From the NCBI RefSeq assembly GCF_030812855.1, contig NZ_JAUSTK010000002.1:1-64000 (forward strand): a DNA stretch of 64,000 bases, in the 5' to 3' direction. This DNA is from Paenibacillus wynnii. GTDB taxonomy: Bacteria; Bacillota; Bacilli; Paenibacillales; Paenibacillaceae. Under the pieces are notes generated by a model. That model made no database searches. It worked only from the letters and a program-made list of their open reading frames with translations, and was not told the DNA's origin. A program made the position numbers and the translations under genes. Shown piece after piece: positions 8,912 through 17,779 of the stretch; positions within the stretch are counted from its first letter, which is position 1; every line of letters starts with the position of its first letter.

Positions 8912-11707
8912 GTGTCGAAACCAGTATACGGTAAAAATGCTTTACAGTCGAGAAATGTTGAAAAGATACCTAGTGCTATATGGGCTCTGGTTGCCGCTTT
9001 TATTCTATTTTTATTGTGGACCCCGTTTCAGGTAGGATTGTTTAATGGACTGTTGATAGATTTTGAGAAACCTTTATATGTGTCAGCAATGTTTGGTGCT
9101 CTAATGTTGCTAGTATGGATCGGCTTGTATTATAAAAAGTTCAAGCTTGAAGAGCAGCGTGATGTACTGGCAGTAGCCGCACTTTTGCTTCCGGTCACTT
9201 ATGCCTTATCACTTTTTGTCGCTGTATCGCGTTACATGGCGATGGATATGCTGTTCATTCAGAGTATGTATGCAGCAGTTTTCATTATAGCGTTATATCT
9301 CTTTAAGCAAAAGCAACTAAATGTTGTCATTCAAAATGCTCTGCTTGCTATAGCTTATTTCATAGTAGGTTTCGGACTCCTGAATTGGCTTGGAGCCTGG
9401 AGGCTGGCTGGCGGTTTGGTCGGTTGGTTCTCTAATACTGTTCGGAACGGCAAGTATTTGGACGCTGTGATGACAGACTCTAATGGTTTGAGGCTCACTT
9501 CCATCTTTCAATATGCGAATACATATGCCGCTTTTCTAATGGCTTTTCTGTTTGTTGCTGTTTTCGCACTGATTCGCTCTCGTAAATGGTATGGAACACT
9601 TACACATGGTTTTATGCTCGTACCTATTATAGTATCGATTTTATTAACGTTATCCCGTGGTGGACTCGTGTTACTCCCAGTGGTGTTTATACTGCTGTTA
9701 CTGTTCCTGAAGCCGGCACAGCAAATCCTATGGATTGCGCATCTCGCAATCGCAGGTATTGCATCTCTTCTAATTACTAATCCGATAACTACGCTAGGAA
9801 CAGAGCTGAATACCGAATTCACCTCTTCTGCTGCGTTTAAGGGCTGGGGGTTCTTATTAGGAGCCTCACTGATTGTGGCCGGTCTGGGCTGGGTTGTTCA
9901 GCGGTATGCTGCTCCTTGGCTAGAAAAGAAGCTTGGCAGCTGGGAATCCCGTAAATTGACGGGGCTATGGATTCCACTTGGTTCCGTTGTCCTGATTGGA
10001 TTGGTAGCTTTTCTGCTCGTGGGCACTAGTGCCCGGACGATCTTACCAGCCAACATGGAAACACGCTTAGAAAATATCAATTTCAAACAGCACAGCGTAT
10101 TAGAACGATTTACTTTCTACAAAGATGCCTTGAAGGTAGTTAAGGATTATCCCGTTTTGGGAGCAGGGGGCGGCGGTTGGTCCTCACTCTATGAGCATTA
10201 TCAGAACAATCCCTATACAAGCCGCCAAGTTCATAACTTCTTCCTGCAGTATTTAGTTGAAGTTGGGATTCTGGGATTTATCGTATTTATGGGTTTCATC
10301 CTATATATTTTCTATAAATATATTCGTGCTTACATCAAGCGGGACAAGGATGAATATCAAAATGGCTTCTTTTATCTCATCATCGCCTTATCTATTCTTG
10401 TTCACAGTTTGCTGGATTTCAATATGAGCTACGCGTTTATGGGTATCTTGGTTTTCCTGGGTCTGGCCGGGATGGCAGCTGTCATGGAAAGCAAGCCTTT
10501 ACGCAAAAGTTGGAACAAATCCGGAGTTCGTCTGGGGTATTTGGGCGTACTTGCAGTCTGTACTGTATTCATGCTGTTCCTGTCGATTACTTATATCGGA
10601 TCGAGCAATGCCGCCGTTAAGGCCAAAAGTCTGCTTACAGTAAGTCAGTCTTATGAAGAGATCAAGGCACCCTTAATGGAAGTATTGAAGACCCGTCCTA
10701 ACCATCCTGAATCCGCCATTTATCTCTCATCTCTGGACCAGCAGGTATTCAGTCAAAACAAGGATGAACAGTTCCTTATTGAAGCTGAAAGTGTGCTGAC
10801 AAGAGCATTAGAGGATGAACCGTATAACAAAAATCTATTAAAACAACTAATCAGTAATTATGATTTGAAAGGTCAAAGTGACCAAGCTTTTGCGATATTC
10901 CGAGATAATGCGGATAAGTTCAACTGGGACATTGAATGGTATGAGGATTTGATCAGCCGTTCCTATGCCTTGGGTCATGAAGCCTTTGTTCAAAAGGACG
11001 AAGTGAAGCAGAAGGAATATTTTAAAGCAGGACTTGACGCCTATAACCATGTCGTTGCTGGTGTGGAACATTTAAAGACACTCCCGCCAGAACAAATGCA
11101 GGGACGTCCTTTCTCGATTACGCCTACCATTGCATTAAATATCGGTAAAATTCAGATGATATCTGGAGACCCCGAGGCAGCCAAAGCTACCTTGAGACTT
11201 GGGTTCAATGATAATTATGCAGATATCATCAACAGCAATAATCTATGGGAGATGGATTGGTATGGCACTATTATCAGTCGCTTCTATGATCAGGCTCAAG
11301 CCGTTTACACACAAACTCTGGATGTAACCCTGCGACCTGATTATATGAGACCAAGCCTTACTACCGGGATCGAAGCGTACAACCATGTTCTGATGGATAT
11401 AGAATATATGAAAACTCTATCCACTGAAGAGTTAAAGGGACGATCACTTACGATTACACCGGCTATTGCACTGAATGCAGGTAAAGTACAGTTTTTGTCC
11501 AAACAACTGCAGGCAGCAACAACTACCTTGCATAGTGGCTTAAGCGAAGATTACTCAGATGCTACTAATCAAGAAATTGCACGCTGGTACTTAGCTTCAC
11601 TGATAAAGAGCAATACGGTACAAGATGAAGCCGTTTATAACCGACTTATTGCGGCTGATCCAACAGCAACAACCAAAATAGATGAGATCTTGGCAATGCA
11701 GTTCTAA
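8912..11707 (+). CDS. O-antigen ligase/polymerase-like membrane protein with TPR tail
   Basis: 931 residues from a GTG after AAAGGAG. Residues about 20-560 hold roughly a dozen membrane spans. Within them is the Wzy_C/WaaL-type signature: FTFYKDALKVVKDYPVLGAGGGGW in the extracellular loop, followed by VHNFFLQYLVEVGILGF, whose His is conserved in O-antigen ligases. Residues about 570-930 are soluble and helical with TPR character. They contain a clear internal duplication: the stretch beginning AYNHVVAGVEHLKTL (near 11038) recurs about 114 residues later as AYNHVLMDIEYMKTL. Such proteins join or polymerise lipid-linked glycans on the outer face of the membrane. Its position beside the divergent Wzm/Wzt operon suggests a shared product, although ABC-exported glycans do not normally need Wzy, so transfer to a final acceptor (ligase role) is more likely. 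Confidence 0.88.
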   Translation: MSKPVYGKNALQSRNVEKIPSAIWALVAAFILFLLWTPFQVGLFNGLLIDFEKPLYVSAMFGALMLLVWIGLYYKKFKLEEQRDVLAVAALLLPVTYALSLFVAVSRYMAMDMLFIQSMYAAVFIIALYLFKQKQLNVVIQNALLAIAYFIVGFGLLNWLGAWRLAGGLVGWFSNTVRNGKYLDAVMTDSNGLRLTSIFQYANTYAAFLMAFLFVAVFALIRSRKWYGTLTHGFMLVPIIVSILLTLSRGGLVLLPVVFILLLLFLKPAQQILWIAHLAIAGIASLLITNPITTLGTELNTEFTSSAAFKGWGFLLGASLIVAGLGWVVQRYAAPWLEKKLGSWESRKLTGLWIPLGSVVLIGLVAFLLVGTSARTILPANMETRLENINFKQHSVLERFTFYKDALKVVKDYPVLGAGGGGWSSLYEHYQNNPYTSRQVHNFFLQYLVEVGILGFIVFMGFILYIFYKYIRAYIKRDKDEYQNGFFYLIIALSILVHSLLDFNMSYAFMGILVFLGLAGMAAVMESKPLRKSWNKSGVRLGYLGVLAVCTVFMLFLSITYIGSSNAAVKAKSLLTVSQSYEEIKAPLMEVLKTRPNHPESAIYLSSLDQQVFSQNKDEQFLIEAESVLTRALEDEPYNKNLLKQLISNYDLKGQSDQAFAIFRDNADKFNWDIEWYEDLISRSYALGHEAFVQKDEVKQKEYFKAGLDAYNHVVAGVEHLKTLPPEQMQGRPFSITPTIALNIGKIQMISGDPEAAKATLRLGFNDNYADIINSNNLWEMDWYGTIISRFYDQAQAVYTQTLDVTLRPDYMRPSLTTGIEAYNHVLMDIEYMKTLSTEELKGRSLTITPAIALNAGKVQFLSKQLQAATTTLHSGLSEDYSDATNQEIARWYLASLIKSNTVQDEAVYNRLIAADPTATTKIDEILAMQF

Positions 11708-11737
11708 GAATTAGCTGATGCTAATAAAACAACTTAA

Positions 11738-11780
11738 AGAGCGACTCCCAGCAAGTAATTGGGGGTCGCTCTTTTTTTTT
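11738..11780. terminator. Rho-independent terminator, probably bidirectional
   Basis: AGAGCGACTCCC pairs with GGGGGTCGCTCT around an 11-base loop, followed by ten T on the plus strand. A weaker T-rich stretch on the other side could also stop the convergent galU transcript. Confidence 0.9.
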
Positions 11781-11792
11781 AGAATAAGTTCG

Positions 11793-12689
11793 TTACTGTT
11801 CTAGTAAGCTACTTTTTTCCATTTCACTCTCCACAATCTCTTGCAGATAGCGCAGTAAATCCCCTTTAAGCTCTCCACGTTGGAGCGCATAGTGAATGGT
11901 TGTCCGAATGAAGCCCATTTTCTCACCTACATCATGACGCTTACCCTCAAAGTTATAGGCAATAATCCGTTCTACTTCACTAAGACGGGCAATGGCATCG
12001 GTAAGCTGAATTTCTCCGCCTACTCCTACCTGCTGTTCACCAAGCATATCAAAAATACGAGGTGTTAAGATGTATCGTCCGAGTATAGCCAGATTGGATG
12101 GTGCTTCCTCTCTTTTCGGCTTTTCTACGAGACGATTGGCTTTATAAACACGTTCCGCCAATTCTGTACCGTCTACCACACCATAACGGGATACTTCTTC
12201 CCACGGAACGGGTTGAACACCAACGATTGAGGATTTATATTCGTCATACACATCTATCATTTGTTTCAGGCAGGGCGTATCCGCTTCAACAATGTCATCC
12301 CCAAGCAAAACAGCAAAGGGTTCATTACCGATAAATTTACGTGCGCACCAAATGGCATGTCCCAATCCTTTCGGTTCTTTTTGCCGGATGTAGTGAATGT
12401 CCGCCATTTCAGAGGACTTACGTACAGAGTCTAGCAACTCCCACTTTTGCTTCTCCGCCAGACCGAACTCCAGCTCAAAGGAAGTATCAAAGTGGTCTTC
12501 GATAGCCCGCTTTCCTTTTCCCGTTACGATAATGATATCTTCAATGCCTGAAGCAACAGCTTCCTCTACAATATACTGAATCGTCGGCTTATCTACGATC
12601 GGCAGCATTTCTTTGGGCATTGCTTTGGTTGCAGGTAGAAAGCGGGTACCCAAGCCTGCAGCAGGAATAATAGCTTTACGAATTTTCAT
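11793..12689 (-). CDS. galU: UTP--glucose-1-phosphate uridylyltransferase
   Basis: 298 residues. The ATG at 12689 is chosen because it follows AAGGAG with 8-base spacing and gives the family N-terminus [22 protein letters not shown]; an upstream in-frame codon at 12728 would add 13 atypical residues. The nucleotide-binding loop [21 protein letters not shown], the LGDDIVEA metal-site segment and [21 protein letters not shown] are all present. The enzyme makes UDP-glucose from glucose-1-phosphate and UTP, feeding wall glycan, teichoic acid and exopolysaccharide synthesis. That suits the adjacent glycan export and ligation genes, although it is transcribed separately and convergently to the ligase-like gene. 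Length and motifs are normal for GalU/GtaB. Confidence 0.96.
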   Translation of the reverse strand: MKIRKAIIPAAGLGTRFLPATKAMPKEMLPIVDKPTIQYIVEEAVASGIEDIIIVTGKGKRAIEDHFDTSFELEFGLAEKQKWELLDSVRKSSEMADIHYIRQKEPKGLGHAIWCARKFIGNEPFAVLLGDDIVEADTPCLKQMIDVYDEYKSSIVGVQPVPWEEVSRYGVVDGTELAERVYKANRLVEKPKREEAPSNLAILGRYILTPRIFDMLGEQQVGVGGEIQLTDAIARLSEVERIIAYNFEGKRHDVGEKMGFIRTTIHYALQRGELKGDLLRYLQEIVESEMEKSSLLEQ

Positions 12690-12810
12690 GGCATATGCTC
12701 CTTTTTTATGTATTTGTTCCGGTCTCACACCTTATCTACGAAAAAGGGGATATAGCCTTAATTATAGCAGTTTCTCCCGGTATTAGGGAAATAGTTAAGA
12801 TTGTTATTCC

Positions 12811-12861
12811 CAAAAATTAAAAACGGGCAAGAAAAGGGATTACCCCTTTTCCTGCCCGTTA
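12811..12861 (-). terminator. Terminator of the U32 family gene
   Basis: A long stem pairs AACGGGCAAGAAAAGGG with CCCCTTTTCCTGCCCGTT around a 4-base loop. On the minus strand it is followed by a T-rich run, placing it just downstream of the U32 gene stop. Confidence 0.85.
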
Positions 12862-12892
12862 AATCGAATAATGAAGATAAAAAATCTGACGC

Positions 12893-15418
12893 CTACTTGG
12901 CGTTTACCAATTGACCGCGTGTTACACCGAGTTGGTTGGTAGCCTTCAAGCTTTTCCATACTTGAGTGCCGGAGATCTCACCGCGAAGCGCACGGCTGTA
13001 AAGACTGAGAACTTCTGCTACCTGCTCCGGAGTCTCTTCCAGAAACTCGACACGGAAGGAAGTCACTCCCAGTTCACGGAAGTTGTTAAGATATTCAGCG
13101 CCTGACTGTTCAACGGCATTGTAAACCGTGTTACGGCAGCCTTCATCCACACGGACGGGATGGGACATCCCGATGCGATCCTGAAGCGAAACCCGTTGGT
13201 CTTCACAAGGACGGCCGCAGTTGGTAAAGTCAGTTCCTTCACTCAAGAATGTGCAGTACACACAATGCTCCGTATGGAACATCGGCAAATGCTGGTGGAT
13301 TACAATTTCCATACGTGACGTGTCACTATGGTCTAACAGATCCACCATCTGCTGAATGTTCAGATCGTAAGAAGGCGTTACGAAATCGCACCCTGCCTCC
13401 AGGAACAGATCCACGGCTTTGTGATTGGCGATATTCAATGAGAAATCGCCAATGATTCGCGGATGGACGGCATCCGGCTGTTCCATCCGGCGGCGAAGGT
13501 AGTAATACAATGCTCCGGTATTACGCACCAGCACGGCATCCGGCTGCAGGCGCAGAATATTAGCATGGTAGCCATTCTCGCCCGGCATATGGATACGCGG
13601 CGTTGCCAGCGTAATGCTGGCGCCAGCCGCCCGTACAGCGTCCACCGCTGCCGGGAACTGCTTGATGAACTCGAAGTCGGCGTAGATGTTCGTCACGCCG
13701 GCGTCGAGCGCAGCCTGCACCTGCGGCAGGCTGCGGCACAGCGCGGTAAGCTCCGCTTCACCGCGCACACCTGAGCCGTCCCGCTTCGCAGGGGCGGCGT
13801 CGCTGTAGACCTCGACCGCCCGTTTCACGTAGACGGGCGGTTTCGGGCGCTCGCCCGCAAGCAGCTCCACCGCGCGGCGGCGGATGCTGTTGAGCTCGCG
13901 CATGGGCACGATCACGTCGCCTTCCAGGTGCGACTCCATAGCGCCAAGCTGGAAGACAGTCCCGCCGAGGCGGCCGAATTGTTCTTCCAGCAGCGCAGCA
14001 TCCATCGGGCGCTTCTGCGCTGTTTCCAACGGAAGCTCCGAGTCCACACGGACGGTGACGTCCTTTTGTGTGTCCGTCCACCAGGTGGCCAGCGGCTCGC
14101 CGACGCGGCCCTCGACCTTAACGTTAACCGGGAATACCCGGTACGGCTTCTCGGTCTCGTAGGTTTGACGAAGCGCTTTGTCGAGCGCCGGATCATTCGT
14201 CTTCCAGATACGGTCTCCGACATGAAGACGGCGCAGATCCACATCGTTACGGCCTGCTACGATATCAATAATCCAGCCTTCACCGGCTTCACCCTCCAGC
14301 TTCACACCTTTACGGCGCAAATCGTAGACGCGTCCGCCTTCTTCTTTTTTCGTAGGATCCCCGGCATCAAAAACAATACCATCCCCACGCTTAAGCGGCG
14401 CATGAATGCGGCAGACTACGCCGTCTCGAAGGATTTGCTCCACCGTACCCAGATAGACGCCCCGGCTTTTCGGGAATGTACCGTCCACAAGCTTTTTATG
14501 ATTCGTTCCATCCAGGAATCCATGTGTAAAGCCGCGGGAAAAGCTCTGCTGCAACTCACGTACTTCCTCCTTGGACGGCTCCGACCAAACACCGTCAAAA
14601 TAGCGGTCAATCGCCTTCCGGTATTTCCCCACTACATTAGCTACATATTCCGGGCTCTTAAGACGCCCCTCGATTTTAAAAGAAGTGACACCTGCCTCAA
14701 TCAACTCGGGCATCAAATCAATGGCGGCCAAATCCTTAGGAGACAGCAAATAAGTTACATCCCCCATCGGCTTAACCACTCCGTCAACCATTAAGTCATA
14801 GGGCAAGCGGCAGGCTTGAGCGCATTCACCGCGGTTAGCAGAGCGTCCGCCCCACATTTCCGAGGTCAGACATTGACCCGAATAGGAAACACACAAGGCC
14901 CCATGCACGAATACTTCCATCGGCAGGCGGGCTTGTTCGCCAATCGTCTTGATTTGTTTTAGATTATTTTCACGTCCGAGAACTACACGCTCCAATCCGA
15001 AAGGCTTCGTAAATTCTACCGCCTCCGGCGAAGTAATCGTCATTTGTGTTGAACCATGAATCGGAAAATCCGGGGAAATCTCGCGGATCAGCTTCACCAG
15101 ACCCAAATCCTGCACAATAACCGCATCTACTCCGGCATCCACGCAAGCATCGATGAGCTCCTTCGCCTCTGTCAACTCGTTCTCGAACACCAATATATTA
15201 AAGGTTAAAAAACCTTTTACTCCATAGCTGTGCAAAAACGCCATGATTTCCGGCAGCTCGTCCATGCGAAAATTATTTGCTCTGGCCCGTGCATTAAACT
15301 TCTCCACGCCAAAAAAGACAGCGTCTGCTCCATTCGCTACCGCCGCACGCATACAGTCCCAATCGCCTGCCGGAGCTAACAGCTCCACGTCTTCTCTGCG
15401 TATGTCTTGCTCTGTCAT
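12893..15418 (-). CDS. U32 'peptidase' family protein with duplicated Cys signature (RlhA-like)
   Basis: 841 residues. Residues about 10-290 form a TIM-barrel-like U32 domain starting VELLAPAGDWDCMRAAVANGADAVFFG and carrying the family signature EVFVHGALCVSYSGQC, then two more Cys in GECAQAC. Residues about 380-560 match the DUF3656 region of RlhA-type proteins. A second barrel-like half (residues about 575-800) repeats the Cys pattern: HTEHCVYC, then NCGRPCEDQR. U32 proteins of this type act in RNA hydroxylation (RlhA on 23S rRNA, TrhP on tRNA) and probably hold an iron-sulphur cluster; true peptidase activity is doubtful. The start ATG follows GGAGG. The segment about 13600-14150, encoding the linker and start of the second half, is visibly richer in G and C than its surroundings. 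Target RNA not determined. Confidence 0.85.
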   Translation of the reverse strand: MTEQDIRREDVELLAPAGDWDCMRAAVANGADAVFFGVEKFNARARANNFRMDELPEIMAFLHSYGVKGFLTFNILVFENELTEAKELIDACVDAGVDAVIVQDLGLVKLIREISPDFPIHGSTQMTITSPEAVEFTKPFGLERVVLGRENNLKQIKTIGEQARLPMEVFVHGALCVSYSGQCLTSEMWGGRSANRGECAQACRLPYDLMVDGVVKPMGDVTYLLSPKDLAAIDLMPELIEAGVTSFKIEGRLKSPEYVANVVGKYRKAIDRYFDGVWSEPSKEEVRELQQSFSRGFTHGFLDGTNHKKLVDGTFPKSRGVYLGTVEQILRDGVVCRIHAPLKRGDGIVFDAGDPTKKEEGGRVYDLRRKGVKLEGEAGEGWIIDIVAGRNDVDLRRLHVGDRIWKTNDPALDKALRQTYETEKPYRVFPVNVKVEGRVGEPLATWWTDTQKDVTVRVDSELPLETAQKRPMDAALLEEQFGRLGGTVFQLGAMESHLEGDVIVPMRELNSIRRRAVELLAGERPKPPVYVKRAVEVYSDAAPAKRDGSGVRGEAELTALCRSLPQVQAALDAGVTNIYADFEFIKQFPAAVDAVRAAGASITLATPRIHMPGENGYHANILRLQPDAVLVRNTGALYYYLRRRMEQPDAVHPRIIGDFSLNIANHKAVDLFLEAGCDFVTPSYDLNIQQMVDLLDHSDTSRMEIVIHQHLPMFHTEHCVYCTFLSEGTDFTNCGRPCEDQRVSLQDRIGMSHPVRVDEGCRNTVYNAVEQSGAEYLNNFRELGVTSFRVEFLEETPEQVAEVLSLYSRALRGEISGTQVWKSLKATNQLGVTRGQLVNAK

Positions 15419-15677
15419 CTATATCCTCCCAAACCGCTGTAATAGCGGATCTTTTCTTCGTCTTTAACTTATCTATTGTATCAAATATCACATCCGCACG
15501 CCATGTGTTTACCAACATTTATATAGAAAAAGTCGATACGCTTCGACACAAATTAAGATTTAGCCGGATTAACAGATCATAGGCAGATTACTTACTTGAG
15601 ACAACGGGATTATATTTACAGAACAGGAGTCCTCAGATATTCCCGATTAGAACCCCTGCTGTACTATTTCGCTTTTC

Positions 15678-16343
15678 TTAAAACAATCTCTCCGATAGCC
15701 CCTCAACAGGCTCGTAGTAACATGTGTATTTATTTTTGATTATTGGCTGCAGCATTCCCTTATGTACCAAGCCCTGCAACCACTTGCGGGCAGTTCGAAA
15801 ATTGACCTCATAATGATTCACAATATCTTTGGTTCGGATCGGCTTCCCCAAGTTCCACGCTAAACGTATGACCTCCTTCTCTAAAGGAGAGACCGGATCT
15901 GCTGAGATGTTCCTTAGATGCGAGGGTCCAATAACCATCTGCAAAAGCATGCGGCAAATCTCAGGACGCTTCTGCACATCATCAAATGAAAAGTGAATAA
16001 TCTTCCATCCCATTCCAGTCAAAAAAGTATCCCGATTCAATGAGTAACTAAATCTTTCCCGGTCCATATCCTTAATGTGGCTTTGAAAACCGTCACACTC
16101 CAATCCAAAACGTCCATAAGGTGTGATAAAAGCAAAATCAAGAAATTGCGACTTGCGGTTCCAATCATACACCTCGTATTCCGGATGCAAATGCTCCAAG
16201 TTCCCGAACAGCGGCCACCATACATTCTTAAGCAGCAGGTTTTCCGCATGCTGATGTCCTCTCATCAATCGCCCCTTCCTCTCCCCCGATCTAACGTTTA
16301 AGTGGTGCTCCATCCATAATTGATGCTGTTGTTCGAAGTCCAT
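15678..16343 (-). CDS. DUF559/Vsr-like nuclease domain with winged-helix tail
   Basis: 221 residues from the ATG at 16343, which sits 9 bases after AAAAGG; an ATG three codons earlier overlaps that site. Residues about 28-125 look like a PD-(D/E)XK nuclease of the DUF559/Vsr group: an N-terminal helix with AENLLLKNVWWPL, then FLDFAF (Asp69), GLECDGF (Glu82, Asp84), RERFSYSLNRDTFLTGMGWKIIHFS. Residues about 145-215 form a winged-helix-like domain (KPIRTKDIVNHYEVNFRTARKWLQGLVHKGMLQPI). No methylase or helicase partner is nearby, so a classical restriction system is unlikely; a structure-specific or repair nuclease is possible. The gene begins about 80 bp from the edge of a 22-unit repeat array, which occupies its entire upstream region. 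Function unknown. Confidence 0.7.
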   Translation of the reverse strand: MDFEQQHQLWMEHHLNVRSGERKGRLMRGHQHAENLLLKNVWWPLFGNLEHLHPEYEVYDWNRKSQFLDFAFITPYGRFGLECDGFQSHIKDMDRERFSYSLNRDTFLTGMGWKIIHFSFDDVQKRPEICRMLLQMVIGPSHLRNISADPVSPLEKEVIRLAWNLGKPIRTKDIVNHYEVNFRTARKWLQGLVHKGMLQPIIKNKYTCYYEPVEGLSERLF

Positions 16344-16420
16344 GGGTATCATCCTTTTCTTGTTTTGGTTTTTTTCTGAAAAAAATACTAAAGTTACTCT
16401 CTAGGCCGCACCATTCACGC

Positions 16421-17532
16421 CAATTCCTGCACTTTATACAACAATTCAGCTCTCTAGGCCCCTCATGCACCTCAATTCCTGCACTTTGTACAACAATCCA
16501 GCTCACTACACCCCTCACACACACCAATTCCTGCAATTTGTACAACAATCCAGCACTCGAGACCCCGCTCACACCCCAATTCCTGCACTTTATACAACAA
16601 TTCAGCTCTAGAAGCCCCGTACACACCCCAATTCCTGCACTTTGTACAACAATTCTGCTCTCAAAGCCCCGCATACCCCCCAATTCCTGCACTTAATACA
16701 ACAATTCAGCGCCCAAAGCCCCGCATACACCCAATTCCTGCACTTAATACAACAATTCAGCGCTCAAAGCCCCGCATACACCCCAATTCCTGCATTTTAT
16801 ACAACAATTCAACTCTCAAAGCCCCGCACACACCCCAATTCCTGCACTTTCTACAACAATTCAGCGCTCAAAGCCCCGCATACACCCCAATTCCTGCATT
16901 TTGTACAACAATTCTGCTCTCGAGACCCGCATACTCCCCAATTCCTGCACTTTGTACAACAATTCAGCGCTCTAGGCCCCCATACACCCCAATTCCTGCA
17001 TTTCATACAACAATTCAACTCTCAAAGCCCCGCACACACCCCAATTCCTGCACTTTGTACAACAATTCTGCTCTCGAGACCCGCATACTCCCCAATTCCT
17101 GCACTTTGTACAACAATCCAGCTCACTACACCCCTCACACACACCAATTCCTGCAATTTGTACAACAATCCAGCACTCGAGACCCCGCTCACACCCCAAT
17201 TCCTGCACTTTATACAACAATTCATCACTCGAGCCCCGCACACACCCTAATTCCTGCACTTAATACAACAATTCTGCTCTCTAGGCCCCGCATACACCCC
17301 AATTCCTGCACTTTATACAACAATTCAGCTCTCTAGGCCCCGCATACACCCCATTTCCTGCACTTTATACAACAACTCAGCTCTAGAAGCCCCGTACACA
17401 CCCCAATTCCTGCACTTTATACAACAATTCAGCTCTCTAGGCCCCGCATACCCCCAATTCCTGCACTTTGTACAACAATTCAGCTCTAGAAGCCCCGTAC
17501 ACACCCCAATTCCTGCACTTTGTACAACAATC
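16421..17532. repeat. Tandem array, 22 units of about 52 bp
   Basis: On the plus strand each unit has a conserved half (AATTCCTGCACTTTRTACAA then CAATTC) and a C-rich variable half (such as AGCTCTCTAGGCCCCGCATA then CACCCC). I count 22 conserved halves. Unit length runs from 50 to 53 bp. Each core contains the dyad box TGCACTTTRTACA. The variable halves fall into a few recurring types and are reused along the array. A 131-bp stretch (16474-16604) recurs exactly at 17094-17224, showing growth by segmental duplication. Reading frames stay open through parts of the array on both strands only because of the repeat; no coding role is supported. The array lies between the upstream edge of the nuclease gene and the terminator of the stalk-protein gene. 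Confidence 0.97.
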
Positions 17533-17671
17533 CACCGCATGAGGCCGATATGCATCGCTAGAGTGCCAGAACGAGCTGTCCGAGGTACCGGTAATCCGAG
17601 GTGTATGGAGCCCTGGGGCCAATACCGGCTAATACCAGCCAATCAACAAGGCGCCATAGGCAATTTACACA

Positions 17672-17716
17672 TAAAAAAAAGAACGTCCCCTGCCGGCTGG
17701 CAATAAGGACGTTCTT
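17672..17716 (-). terminator. Terminator of stalk-protein gene
   Basis: AAGAACGTCC pairs with GGACGTTCTT around an 18-base loop containing a small hairpin of its own. Eight T follow on the minus strand. Confidence 0.85.
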
Positions 17717-17779
17717 CGTCAAAAACAATTATAACATTGCATGAATTAGAGCAATAGTCTCAGATAGTCTTAAACAGTC

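Noticed and set aside
13928-14794. 288-codon plus-strand frame
   Set aside because: Lies wholly inside the U32 gene on the opposite strand in a GC-rich stretch where stops are rare; no recognisable protein.
16421-17532. CRISPR array
   Set aside because: Conserved and variable halves alternate, but the variable halves fall into a few recurring types, some reused exactly, and no cas genes are present. True spacers would be unique.
16291-17642. Several open frames of 60-200 codons on both strands across the first array
   Set aside because: They arise from the repeat period, overlap one another in several frames, and have no independent start signals.
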